Origin: Magnetospirillum sp. ME-1
Lineage (GTDB): Bacteria; Pseudomonadota; Alphaproteobacteria; Rhodospirillales; Magnetospirillaceae
Assembly: GCF_002105535.1 (NCBI RefSeq)
Contig: NZ_CP015848.1
Coordinates: forward strand, 530,001-594,000
Direction: 5' to 3'
Length of the DNA stretch: 64,000 nt
The notes beneath the pieces are model-generated. The model saw only the letters and a program-made list of their open reading frames with translations. It was not told the origin of the DNA and did not search any database. The stretch's first letter is position 1, and each line of letters starts with the position of its first letter. Of this stretch, positions 7,995 to 17,344 are shown in pieces. A program made the position numbers and the translations under genes.

Positions 7995-9274
7995 ATTCCG
8001 CCGTCATCTTCGGGCTGCTGATCGCGTTGATGCTGACCGGCATGCCCATCTCCATCTCGCTGGGCCTCACCGTCCTGTCCTTCCTGTTCCTCTTCACCCA
8101 GGTTCCCATCGAATCCGTGGCGCTGAAGCTGTTCACCGGCATCGAGAAGTTCGAGATCATGGCGATCCCGTTCTTCATCCTGGCGGGCAACTTCCTCACC
8201 CATGGCGGCGTGGCCCGGCGCATGATCAACTTCGCCACGGCCATGGTCGGCCACTGGTATGGCGGCCTGGGCCTGGCCGGCGTCATGGCCTGCGCCCTGT
8301 TCGCCGCCGTGTCGGGGTCCAGCCCCGCCACCGTGGTGGCCATCGGCTCCATCATCCTGCCGGCCATGGTCCGCCAAGGTTTCCCCAACAAGTTCGGCGC
8401 CGGCGTCATCACCACCTCGGGCGCGCTGGGCATCCTGATCCCGCCGTCACTGGTGATGGTCATGTACGCGGTGGCCACCAACACCTCGGTGGGCGCCCTG
8501 TTCATGGCCGGCGTCATTCCCGGCCTGATGCTGGCCACCGTGCTGGGCGCGGTAACCTGGTACATCGCCTGGAAGAACGACTATCCCCGCCTGCCCCAGG
8601 CGACCTGGGGCCAGCGCTTCCGCACGCTGCGCGAGGCCATCTGGGGCCTGGCCCTGATCGTCATCGTCATCGGCGGCATCTACACCGGCGTGTTCACCCC
8701 CACCGAGGCGGCGGCCATGAGCGCGGTCTACGCCTTCCTCATCGCGGTGTTCGTCTACAAGGACATGCCGCTCAAGGGCGTGGGCAAGATCCTGCTGTCG
8801 TCGGCCTCCATGTCGGCCATGCTGCTGTACATCATCACCAACGCGGTGCTGTTCAGCTTCGTGCTGGCCAACGAGAACATCCCCCACGCCATCGCCGACT
8901 GGATCGTCGGCAAGGAGCTGGGCGTCATCGCCTTCCTGCTGGTGGTGAACCTGCTGCTGCTGGTCGCCGGCAACTTCATGGAGCCGTCGTCCATCGTCCT
9001 GATCATGGCCCCCATCCTGTTCCCGGTGGCCATGAAGCTGGGCATCGACCCGGTGCATTTCGGCATCCTGATCGTGGTCAACATGGAGGTCGGCATGTGC
9101 CATCCCCCGGTGGGCCTCAATCTTTATGTGGCATCGGGCATCACCAAGATGGGCATCACCGACCTTACCGTGGCGGTGTGGCCCTGGCTGCTGGCCATGC
9201 TGGGCTTCCTGGTGGTGGTGACCTACTGGCCGCCGCTGTCCATCTGGCTGCCCAAGATGCTGGGGGTGATGTGA
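7991..9274 (+). CDS. dctM: TRAP transporter large permease DctM
   Basis: 427 residues, a normal length for this 11-12-segment inner-membrane subunit that forms the transport path and uses the sodium or proton gradient. Conserved stretches include IPFFILAGNFLTHGGVARRM, GSSPATVVAIGSIILPAM, LGILIPPSLVMVMYAV and MEVGMCHPPVGLNLYVASG. Its ATG overlaps the dctQ stop. Last gene of the dctPQM operon; a palindromic repeat element follows four bases after its stop. Confidence 0.93.
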   Translation: MNSAVIFGLLIALMLTGMPISISLGLTVLSFLFLFTQVPIESVALKLFTGIEKFEIMAIPFFILAGNFLTHGGVARRMINFATAMVGHWYGGLGLAGVMACALFAAVSGSSPATVVAIGSIILPAMVRQGFPNKFGAGVITTSGALGILIPPSLVMVMYAVATNTSVGALFMAGVIPGLMLATVLGAVTWYIAWKNDYPRLPQATWGQRFRTLREAIWGLALIVIVIGGIYTGVFTPTEAAAMSAVYAFLIAVFVYKDMPLKGVGKILLSSASMSAMLLYIITNAVLFSFVLANENIPHAIADWIVGKELGVIAFLLVVNLLLLVAGNFMEPSSIVLIMAPILFPVAMKLGIDPVHFGILIVVNMEVGMCHPPVGLNLYVASGITKMGITDLTVAVWPWLLAMLGFLVVVTYWPPLSIWLPKMLGVM

Positions 9275-9277
9275 CAG

Positions 9278-9356
9278 TGTCATCCTGAGCAGCGCGAAGG
9301 ATCTTTCAGTCTCCGTTCTCACCTGAAAGACCCTTCGGCGATGCCTCAGGGTGACA
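9278..9356. repeat. Dispersed intergenic palindromic repeat, copy 1
   Basis: 79 bp opening TGTCATCCTGAGC and closing CCTCAGGGTGACA, with internal inverted arms CTTTCAG/CTGAAAG. It fills the gap between the convergent dctM and the DUF1850 gene. It shares its TGTCATCC / GGATGACA-type ends and inner GGATCT core with copies at 15998, 22558 and 47115, and is the most diverged of the four. Confidence 0.75.
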
Positions 9357-9362
9357 AGAGAG

Positions 9363-9719
9363 TCAGGGGCAGGCCCGCAGGCGGGTCTGCCCCTTTTCCT
9401 TGTGCAACTCGCCGCAGACACCGTCCACGCACAGCCGCCAGTCGGCGGTGAAGTCCGAGCGGGCCAGGACGATCTCGTCCTGCGCGATACCCGGATGCCA
9501 GACCCAGCGTCCGTTGCGCAGGACCGCCTCGGGCGGCGGCTCCATGCCGGCGCCGCTGCCCATGACCGAGGCCTGGTGGAGATGCAGACGGCCGGATTCC
9601 ACCCGCCAGTCCTCGCGCCACTCCACCTTCTCCACCGAATGGGTCCAGGCCAGGGTGAAGTCATCCGACGATGTCAGCAGCGAGAGCCCCGCCGCCGCAA
9701 CCGCGCATAATCCGCTCAA
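9363..9719 (-). CDS. DUF1850 protein of a TAXI-TRAP operon
   Basis: 118 residues from a TTG start that overlaps the stop of the upstream permease (TTGA), implying translational coupling. Short hydrophobic N-terminus, then FTLAWTHSVEKVEWREDW, SGRLHLHQASVMGSGAGMEP and a C-terminal LCVDGVCGEL. The HSVEK...W pattern and position next to a fused TRAP permease fit DUF1850, a small protein often encoded with TAXI-type TRAP systems. Function unknown. No ATG or GTG start is available in frame nearby, so the TTG is preferred. Confidence 0.75.
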   Translation of the reverse strand: MSGLCAVAAAGLSLLTSSDDFTLAWTHSVEKVEWREDWRVESGRLHLHQASVMGSGAGMEPPPEAVLRNGRWVWHPGIAQDEIVLARSDFTADWRLCVDGVCGELHKEKGQTRLRACP

Positions 9720-11773
9720 GCCGGCACCACGCGGCGTGTCCGGAACCAGTGCCAGGCGATGAACACCGCCGACAGGGCGAAGCCCGCCTGATCGGTCCAC
9801 GGAATGGCCGCCACCAGCAGAAACGCCGCCGCCACGGCCACGGCCCGCTCCCAGATGGGCATGGGCGCCCACAGATAGCCGATGGCCGCCGCCCCCCACA
9901 GGCCGATGGCCAGCAGACACTTGGCCACCATGTAGGCGGTATCGAGCAGCGAGCCGCTCACCATCATCAGCGACGGATCGTAGACCGCCATGAACGGCAC
10001 CACGAACCCGGCCATGGCCACGCGAACCGCCCACATGCCGGTGGTGAAGAACTGGGCCCGGGCGATGGAGGCGGCGGCGAAGGCGGCCAGCCCCACCGGC
10101 GGGGTGAGATCGGCCAGGATGCCGAAATAGAACACGTACATGTGCGAGACGATCAGCGGCACGCCCATCTTGAACAGCATGGGCGCCACCAGGGACGAGG
10201 TGATGATGTAGGTGGGAATGGTGGGAATGCCCATGCCGAGGATCAGCGAGGCGATCATGGTCAGAACCAGGGTCAGGAACAGCGACCCGCCCGACAGGGC
10301 CACCAGCCCCTGGGTGAAGGAACCGGCGATGCCGGTCAGCGTCATGGTGCCGATGATGGTGCCCACCAGGGCGCAGGCGACGCCCACCGGCACGGCCGAG
10401 CGCGCGCCTTCCACCAGTCCGCGCACGGTCATGCGCATGGTCTCGCGGCCGCCGCGCACGAAGAAATTGACGGCGATCAGGGCGGCGACGATGCCCACCA
10501 CCACGTTGATGCCCAGCTTGAAGAAGGCCGACGACGCCACGCCCAGCGTCCCCCAGAACACCAGCCGCCCGGCCATGCCGCCCATATTGGCGGCGATGGA
10601 GGAGCCCAGGATGACGATGGCGGTCAGCGCCAGCCCGACGGTTCCCGAGAACATGGGGGTGAAACCCGCCAGCAGCAGATAGACCAGGGCGGCCAGGGGC
10701 ACCAGCAGGTACCATTGGCTTTTCAGGGCCTTCAGCGCGCTGGGGCACTGGTCCTTGGGCATGCCGTGCAGCCCGGCGACTCCCGCCTCCAGATGCACCA
10801 TCCACAGGGCCGAGGCGTAGTAGAGCAGGGCCGGAATGGCCGCCGCCTTGCAGACCTCGGCATAGGAGATGTTCAGGGTCTCGGCCATGATGAAGGCCAC
10901 GGCGCCCATGACGGGGGGCATGATCTGGCCGCCCATGCTGGCGGTGGCCTCGACCGCACCGGCGAACTCGGCGCGATAGCCGAAACGCTTCATCAGCGGA
11001 ATGGTCAGTTGCCCGGTGGTCACCACATTGGCGATCCCCGAGCCGTTGATGGTGCCCATCAGGCCCGAGGTCACCACCGCCACCTTGGCGGGACCGCCCT
11101 TGGTGTGGCCGACGGTGCCGAGCGCCAGATCGGTGAACAGGCGGATCATTCCCGCCTGTTCCAGGAAGCTGCCGAACAGGATGAACAGGAAGATGTAGGT
11201 GGCCGACACATAGCAGGGAATGCCGAAGATCCCCTCGGTCCCCAGGAAGTACTGGTTGACGATCTGGTCGAAGCCATAGCCGCGATGGCCCAGCGGCGAA
11301 GGCAGCACCTCGCCGAAGGCGGCATAGGCGACGAAGACCAGGCAGAGCAGCGGCAGGGCCCAGCCCATCAGGCGGCGCGCCGCCTCGAACACCAGGGCCA
11401 CCATGATGGTCCCCACCACCAGATCGGTGGTGCTGGGGTCGCCCGAACGCTGGACCAGCTCGCCCTCGTAGACGAGATGATAGAGCGACAGGCCGAAGGA
11501 CAAGGCCCCCAGCCCCCAGGCGACCGCCACCTTCACCGGGTTGCCCCGTCCCATGGCGGCGTAAAGGGCGAAGACCATCAGCAGCAGAAAGCCCACATGG
11601 AGCGAGCGCACCGGCAGCGAGGACAGCGGCGAATAGGCCGCCGTGATGATCTGAAAGGCGGAAAAGACGATGGCGATCCAGAAGATCCCCCTGGAGTCCA
11701 CGCCGTGGCCGAACACCTCGCCCTTGGTGTCGATCTCGGACGGATCGACACCATTCCCGTCATGCTGGCTCAT
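9716..11773 (-). CDS. TRAP transporter fused permease (4TM/12TM)
   Basis: 685 residues, almost entirely hydrophobic. It corresponds to a fusion of the small (Q) and large (M) TRAP subunits as found in TAXI-type systems. Recognisable stretches are GSGIANVVTTGQLTIPLMKR, AEFAGAVEATASMGGQIMPP, LILGMGIPTIPTYIITSSL and LTPPVGLAAFAAASIARA. It sits 26 bases after the solute-binding gene and overlaps the DUF1850 gene. The substrate cannot be told from sequence; glutamate or C4/C5 acids are usual for the family. Confidence 0.9.
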   Translation of the reverse strand: MSQHDGNGVDPSEIDTKGEVFGHGVDSRGIFWIAIVFSAFQIITAAYSPLSSLPVRSLHVGFLLLMVFALYAAMGRGNPVKVAVAWGLGALSFGLSLYHLVYEGELVQRSGDPSTTDLVVGTIMVALVFEAARRLMGWALPLLCLVFVAYAAFGEVLPSPLGHRGYGFDQIVNQYFLGTEGIFGIPCYVSATYIFLFILFGSFLEQAGMIRLFTDLALGTVGHTKGGPAKVAVVTSGLMGTINGSGIANVVTTGQLTIPLMKRFGYRAEFAGAVEATASMGGQIMPPVMGAVAFIMAETLNISYAEVCKAAAIPALLYYASALWMVHLEAGVAGLHGMPKDQCPSALKALKSQWYLLVPLAALVYLLLAGFTPMFSGTVGLALTAIVILGSSIAANMGGMAGRLVFWGTLGVASSAFFKLGINVVVGIVAALIAVNFFVRGGRETMRMTVRGLVEGARSAVPVGVACALVGTIIGTMTLTGIAGSFTQGLVALSGGSLFLTLVLTMIASLILGMGIPTIPTYIITSSLVAPMLFKMGVPLIVSHMYVFYFGILADLTPPVGLAAFAAASIARAQFFTTGMWAVRVAMAGFVVPFMAVYDPSLMMVSGSLLDTAYMVAKCLLAIGLWGAAAIGYLWAPMPIWERAVAVAAAFLLVAAIPWTDQAGFALSAVFIAWHWFRTRRVVPA

Positions 11774-11799
11774 GGCCCTTCCCCCCCCTTTTCGCGCGT

Positions 11800-12738
11800 C
11801 TATTTCAACAGCCCCGCCTCGCGGTAGTACTTCTCCGCCCCCGGATGCAGCGGAATGGGCGACCTGGCCGCGTTGGCCGGATCGATCTCGCGGGCCGCCG
11901 AATGGGCCGCCAGCAGGTCGGGCATGTTGGCGAACATGGACTTGGTCATGCCGTAGACCAGATCGGCGGGAACCCCTTCATGGGTGACCAGGAAGTTGCG
12001 CACGGCCGCCGTGGGCACGTCCACCGTCTGGCCGCGATAGGTGTTGGCCGGCACCACCGAGGCGATATAGGCCGGATCGCCGGTCTTGGCGATCACCTCG
12101 GCCGAGACGGCGACGATGACGATGTCGTCGCCGGTGGCGAGATCGCGCAGCGACGAGACGCCCAGCCCGGCCGATTGAAGCGTGGCGTCCAGCTGCTTGT
12201 TCTTCATCAGCTCGACCGATTCGCCGAAGGGCAGGTACTGCACCTTCATGTCCGAATACGAAAGGCCCGCCGCCTTGAAGATGGCGCGCGCGTTGAGCTC
12301 GGTACCCGACTTGGGCGCGCCCACCGACACCCGCTTGCCCTTGAGGTCGGCCAGGGTCTTGATCCCTGAATCCGCCGTGGCAACGATCTGGATGTAATTG
12401 GGATAGATGGCCGCCACGGTGCGCAGCTTCTTCAAGGGCGCCTTGTAGCCGGCCTCCTCCACGCCCTCCCAGGCCTGGGTCAGCGAATCGCCCAGCGTGA
12501 AGGCCAGCTCGCCCCGCCCGGCCTGCAGCAGGTTGAGATTCTCCACCGACGCCTTGGTGGCCTGGACGGTGACCCGCGCGCCCGGCAGGGTCTTGCCGTA
12601 GATGGACGACAGGGCATTGCCCAGCGGGTAGTAGACGCCGCTGGTGCCACCGGTAAGAATGTTGAGGAACTGGTCGGCGGCCAAGGCCGGCAACGCCAAG
12701 AACGAGGCCAGCACGGCCCCCGCGATAACCCTCTTCAT
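11800..12738 (-). CDS. TAXI-family TRAP solute-binding protein
   Basis: 312 residues with a signal peptide (MKRVIAGAVLASFLALPALA). The start ATG at 12738 follows GGGAGGCATC; longer in-frame extensions lack such a site. The mature protein begins DQFLNILTGGTSGVYYPLGN, the characteristic start of TAXI (TRAP-associated extracytoplasmic immunogenic) proteins, and includes DLKGKRVSVGAPKSGTELNA. First gene of a three-gene operon with the fused permease and DUF1850. Periplasmic ligand capture; ligand unknown. Confidence 0.9.
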   Translation of the reverse strand: MKRVIAGAVLASFLALPALAADQFLNILTGGTSGVYYPLGNALSSIYGKTLPGARVTVQATKASVENLNLLQAGRGELAFTLGDSLTQAWEGVEEAGYKAPLKKLRTVAAIYPNYIQIVATADSGIKTLADLKGKRVSVGAPKSGTELNARAIFKAAGLSYSDMKVQYLPFGESVELMKNKQLDATLQSAGLGVSSLRDLATGDDIVIVAVSAEVIAKTGDPAYIASVVPANTYRGQTVDVPTAAVRNFLVTHEGVPADLVYGMTKSMFANMPDLLAAHSAAREIDPANAARSPIPLHPGAEKYYREAGLLK

Positions 12739-12779
12739 GATGCCTCCCGAGCATTGGTGTTCTATTAGAAGGGTTTGGT

Positions 12780-13775
12780 ATGACCATAACGCAACCCCCC
12801 CGCCTTGACCAGATGACCCGAACATTCGTTCGTTTCGCCTGTCTCGCCCTGTTCTGGGCCGCGCCCGCCTGGGCCGAGCCGCCGCCGTCACCCCAATTGG
12901 CCGCCGGCCATCCGCTGGCCGGCAAGGTCTGGGAACCGGCCACCGGCAAGTGGCGGAGCCCGCGAGACGTGATCGACGCCGCGCAGGGGGCCGGCATCGT
13001 CATGCTGGGCGAGACCCACGACAATCCCGACCACCACGCGCTGCAGGCCTGGGTGGTGCGCGAACTGGCCGCCGCCGGCCGCCGGCCGGTATTGGCGCTG
13101 GAAATGGTGGATACCGACCGTCAGGGCGTCATCGACGGCAATATCGGCGACCCGGCCGGGCTGGGGGCGGCGCTGGACTGGGAGAAGCGCGGCTGGCCCG
13201 ACTGGACGCTCTACCGCCCCATCGTCGAGGCCGCCCTGGCCGCAAGGGGCGAGGTCAAGGCCGCCAACCTGCCCCAGGACCTGACCCGGCGCATCGCCAA
13301 GGGCGAACAGGGCGCCGACGTGGACGGCCGGTTCGGCCTGGACCAGCCCCTGGCTCCGGCCGACGAGAAGGCCCTGGCCGCCGATATCCGGGAAGGCCAC
13401 TGCAACCTGCTGCCCGAACAGGCGGTGGCGCCCATGGTGCGCGTGCAGCGGGCCCGCGACGCCGCCATGGCCGAGGTGCTGGCCGACCAGGCCTCGCGGC
13501 CCGAGGCGGGGCCGGCGGTGCTGATCGCCGGCTCCGGCCATGTCCGCGCCGACCGGGGCGTACCGGTGCGCCTGGGCGCCATGGTCCCCGGCATTCCCAT
13601 GCTGACCATCGGCTTCCTGGAAGTGGAAAGCGCCAAGACCAAACCCGCCGCCTATGGCGAGTCCTTTGGCACCAGGACGCCGCCCTTCGACCTGATCTGG
13701 TTCACCGGCCGCGCCCAGCGCGACGACCAGTGCGCCATGATGGAAAAGCACATGCAGAAGAAGGCGAAGCCGTAA
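12780..13775 (+). CDS. ChaN-family haem-binding-like exported protein
   Basis: 331 residues. The N-terminus has a signal-type hydrophobic run (FVRFACLALFWAAPAWA). Diagnostic motifs are IVMLGETHDNPDHH near residue 79 and LALEMVD near 105, which match the ChaN / DUF399 family; Campylobacter ChaN binds haem at the outer membrane. The ATG at 12780 is chosen for the upstream GAAGGG; an internal Met 33 bases on has no site. Divergent from the TAXI gene with only 41 bp between them, so promoters probably overlap. A terminator follows the stop. Confidence 0.8.
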   Translation: MTITQPPRLDQMTRTFVRFACLALFWAAPAWAEPPPSPQLAAGHPLAGKVWEPATGKWRSPRDVIDAAQGAGIVMLGETHDNPDHHALQAWVVRELAAAGRRPVLALEMVDTDRQGVIDGNIGDPAGLGAALDWEKRGWPDWTLYRPIVEAALAARGEVKAANLPQDLTRRIAKGEQGADVDGRFGLDQPLAPADEKALAADIREGHCNLLPEQAVAPMVRVQRARDAAMAEVLADQASRPEAGPAVLIAGSGHVRADRGVPVRLGAMVPGIPMLTIGFLEVESAKTKPAAYGESFGTRTPPFDLIWFTGRAQRDDQCAMMEKHMQKKAKP

Positions 13776-13779
13776 AACA

Positions 13780-13803
13780 GGAAGGCCCCCGAAGGGGCCT
13801 TCC
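13780..13803. terminator. Bidirectional terminator-like hairpin
   Basis: GGAAGGCCCC-cgaa-GGGGCCTTCC, a perfect 10-bp stem between the convergent chaN-like gene and guaA. Read on the minus strand it is followed by TGTTTTAC, so it should end guaA transcripts best. Confidence 0.7.
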
Positions 13804-13808
13804 GAAGC

Positions 13809-15365
<1,557 letters not shown>

Positions 15366-15499
15366 GACTTCCTCCGGGGGAAACAAGGGCCGGACTTTAG
15401 CGATTCGTCCCGCCCGGAACAAGCACTTGGCAGAGGTCAATTCCATGCCCCGTCCGACGATGGTAGGGTCCGGGCGAATTCAGCCGGAAGGACCCATCC

Positions 15500-15988
15500 A
15501 TGCGCCGTTTCGCCGCCCTGCTGCTCCTGCTGCTTCTGCCCGCCTGCTATCAGGTGGAGGCAGAGACCGTCCCGGCTTCCGCCTCCGTCCGGGTGGACGG
15601 GGTCAAGGACGGGCGCTATCGCCGTCCCGACGGGGTCGAGGTCAAGGTGACGTGGAACGCGGCGGAAAAGCTTTACGACGTGGCGACCCCGGACGGCCCC
15701 ACCGGCAAGGCCCGCGCCGCCCGCCTGGCGCCCGGCCTGTTCCTGGTGCAGTACGTGGACGCGGCGCGCCTGACCCTGATGGCGGCCCCCAAGGGCGACG
15801 ACGTGGTGCTGTTCTTCGCCACCAAGGAGGCCGAGCCCCGCCTGCTGAAGGCCCACGGCCTGGGGCTGAAGCCCGGCCCCATCAACGCGCTGACCGGTCC
15901 GGCCCGGGGCGTGGCGGACTTCTTCAAGGATCTCGCCGTCTCGGGCGAGTTCAAGGAAGGCGAGAAACTGGTATATTTGGGGGCTTAG
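15500..15988 (+). CDS. Predicted lipoprotein, function unknown
   Basis: 162 residues. A lipoprotein signal is clear: MRRFAALLLLLLLPAC with the lipobox LPAC and Cys16 as the likely lipidated residue. The mature part is small and beta-rich in appearance (KDGRYRRPDGVEVKVTW, LFLVQYVDAARLTLMAA) with no motif I recognise. An AAGGA box precedes the ATG. It is divergent from guaA and convergent with the MlaC-like gene; a palindromic repeat follows its stop. Confidence 0.75.
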   Translation: MRRFAALLLLLLLPACYQVEAETVPASASVRVDGVKDGRYRRPDGVEVKVTWNAAEKLYDVATPDGPTGKARAARLAPGLFLVQYVDAARLTLMAAPKGDDVVLFFATKEAEPRLLKAHGLGLKPGPINALTGPARGVADFFKDLAVSGEFKEGEKLVYLGA

Positions 15989-15997
15989 CGCTCAACC

Positions 15998-16103
15998 TGT
16001 CATCCCGACGCCCCCCGGGCGGAGGGATCTCCGCTTGGAATACTGCTTCCCAATTGGAAAAGCCGTTCCAGGATGAGATCCCTCGCATGCGCTCGGGATG
16101 ACA
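15998..16103. repeat. Dispersed intergenic palindromic repeat, copy 2
   Basis: 106 bp from TGTCATCCCGACG to GCTCGGGATGACA, with inner GAGGGATCTC and GAGATCCCTC as inverted arms. It lies between the convergent lipoprotein and mlaC-like genes. The right end (GCTCGGGATGACA) is identical in the copy at 47115-47220. Confidence 0.85.
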
Positions 16104-16120
16104 AGAAAAATCAGGTGGGT

Positions 16121-16774
16121 TCACCCCGCCTGGGCGGCGTTGACCTTGTCATTAGCCTCGATCTTGCGCTGCAGGGCCTCCATCAGCGGTTCGATCTTGC
16201 CGCCCGACGAGCGCAGCACCGAGGCGAAGTCGTCCTTCATGGCGCGGATCAGGCTGACCCCCTGGGCGGTGAGGTCCATGATCGCCGGCTTGCCCTCGGC
16301 GGTGGTCGCCACCTCCCACTCCACCGGAATGGGCTCGCCCGGCTGGGACGGCAGCGAGGCGGAGGACAGCACCCGGACCCGCGTCCCCAGGTCCATGGCC
16401 TGAGCGACCTTGACGGTGGTGCCCGGCTCGGCGCGGCCCAGGATGCTGACGTAGGAGCTGACCAGATAGCGCACGAACAGTTCGGAGAAGGCGTTCTGCT
16501 CGGCCGGGGTGATCTTGCCCCAATAGCGGCCGAGGATGCTGGCCGACAGCATGGGCGGATCGACATAGCGGCGCAGCAGGTTGTCCAGCAGGCGGGTCCG
16601 TTCCGGCAAGGGGTGCGTCTTGCCGACGAAGGTGGAAATCCCCTCGTCCACGGCGCTCTGCACCACCCGGCGGCCCTGCTCCACATCGGCGGCGTGAGCG
16701 ATCCCGGAAATCAGGAGAAATCCGAGGGACAGCATCATGGCCGCCGTCATCCGCCGCAGATAGGTCATAGCCAT
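16121..16774 (-). CDS. MlaC/Ttg2D-family periplasmic phospholipid carrier-like protein
   Basis: 217 residues with a signal peptide (MMLSLGFLLISGIAHA). The body shows the MlaC pattern: LLRRYVDPPMLSASILGRYW, AFSELFVRYLVSSYVSIL and a C-terminal MDLTAQGVSLIRAMKDDFAS. MlaC proteins shuttle phospholipids between the MlaA outer-membrane complex and the MlaFEDB inner-membrane ABC transporter. No other mla genes are visible here, so it is an orphan copy or a paralogue. GGGGACGAG lies upstream of the ATG. Confidence 0.8.
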   Translation of the reverse strand: MAMTYLRRMTAAMMLSLGFLLISGIAHAADVEQGRRVVQSAVDEGISTFVGKTHPLPERTRLLDNLLRRYVDPPMLSASILGRYWGKITPAEQNAFSELFVRYLVSSYVSILGRAEPGTTVKVAQAMDLGTRVRVLSSASLPSQPGEPIPVEWEVATTAEGKPAIMDLTAQGVSLIRAMKDDFASVLRSSGGKIEPLMEALQRKIEANDKVNAAQAG

Positions 16775-16853
16775 GTCCGGACTCGTCCCCTGTCAAAAGG
16801 CCATATGCGGGAGAGGAAATAACGCAAAGCGGGGAGGAAGGGCAAGACCCAGG

Positions 16854-17342
16854 CTACAGCTCGACCACCCGGGGTTCATGCCCGGTGTGTTCGAAGAACC
16901 GCGCCAGCTCGGCCGGGGTCAGCGTGGTGGTCATGTCGTTGCGCAACGGATGGTAATTGACCAGGTCCTGCGCCATCATCCACGCATCGAGGACCACGGA
17001 CACCCGCTGAGCGGAATCGTTGATCACCGCGAAGGGGGTTACCGACCCGGGCTCGATCCCCAGAACCTCCACCAGCAGCTCCGCCGAGCCGAAGGACAGC
17101 CGCGCCGCACCGATCCTGGCCGGCAGTGCCTTGAGATCGACGCGGCGGTCGGCAGGCGCCACCACCAGCCACAGCCGGCCCTTGCCGTCCTTGAGGAACA
17201 GGTTCTTGCAGTGAACGCCGGGAATGGAGCCCCAGACCCGGTGGCCCTGCTCCACCGTGAAGGCCGGTTCGTGACGGTGGGTGACCGCCCGGATATCCAG
17301 GCGGTCGAACAGGGCGAACAGATCGTCGGACGTGGCGGGCAT
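16854..17342 (-). CDS. Free-standing prolyl-tRNA deacylase (YbaK/ProX type)
   Basis: 162 residues forming a single editing (INS-like) domain. Recognisable features: HRHEPAFTVEQG near the N-terminus, GVHCKNLFLKDGKGRLWLVV with the conserved Lys, LSFGSAELLVEVLGIEPGSVTPFAVIND, and a final NDMTTTLTPAELARFF. Proteins of this type hydrolyse mischarged Ala-tRNA-Pro. Start ATG at 17342 is two bases after the GGDEF-EAL stop, so it is probably co-transcribed with that gene, an unexpected partner. Confidence 0.88.
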   Translation of the reverse strand: MPATSDDLFALFDRLDIRAVTHRHEPAFTVEQGHRVWGSIPGVHCKNLFLKDGKGRLWLVVAPADRRVDLKALPARIGAARLSFGSAELLVEVLGIEPGSVTPFAVINDSAQRVSVVLDAWMMAQDLVNYHPLRNDMTTTLTPAELARFFEHTGHEPRVVEL

Positions 17343-17344
17343 CG

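Noticed and set aside
9671-11827. 718-codon plus-strand frame
   Set aside because: His/Gly/Gln-rich antisense of the fused TRAP permease; no signal, motif or ribosome binding site.
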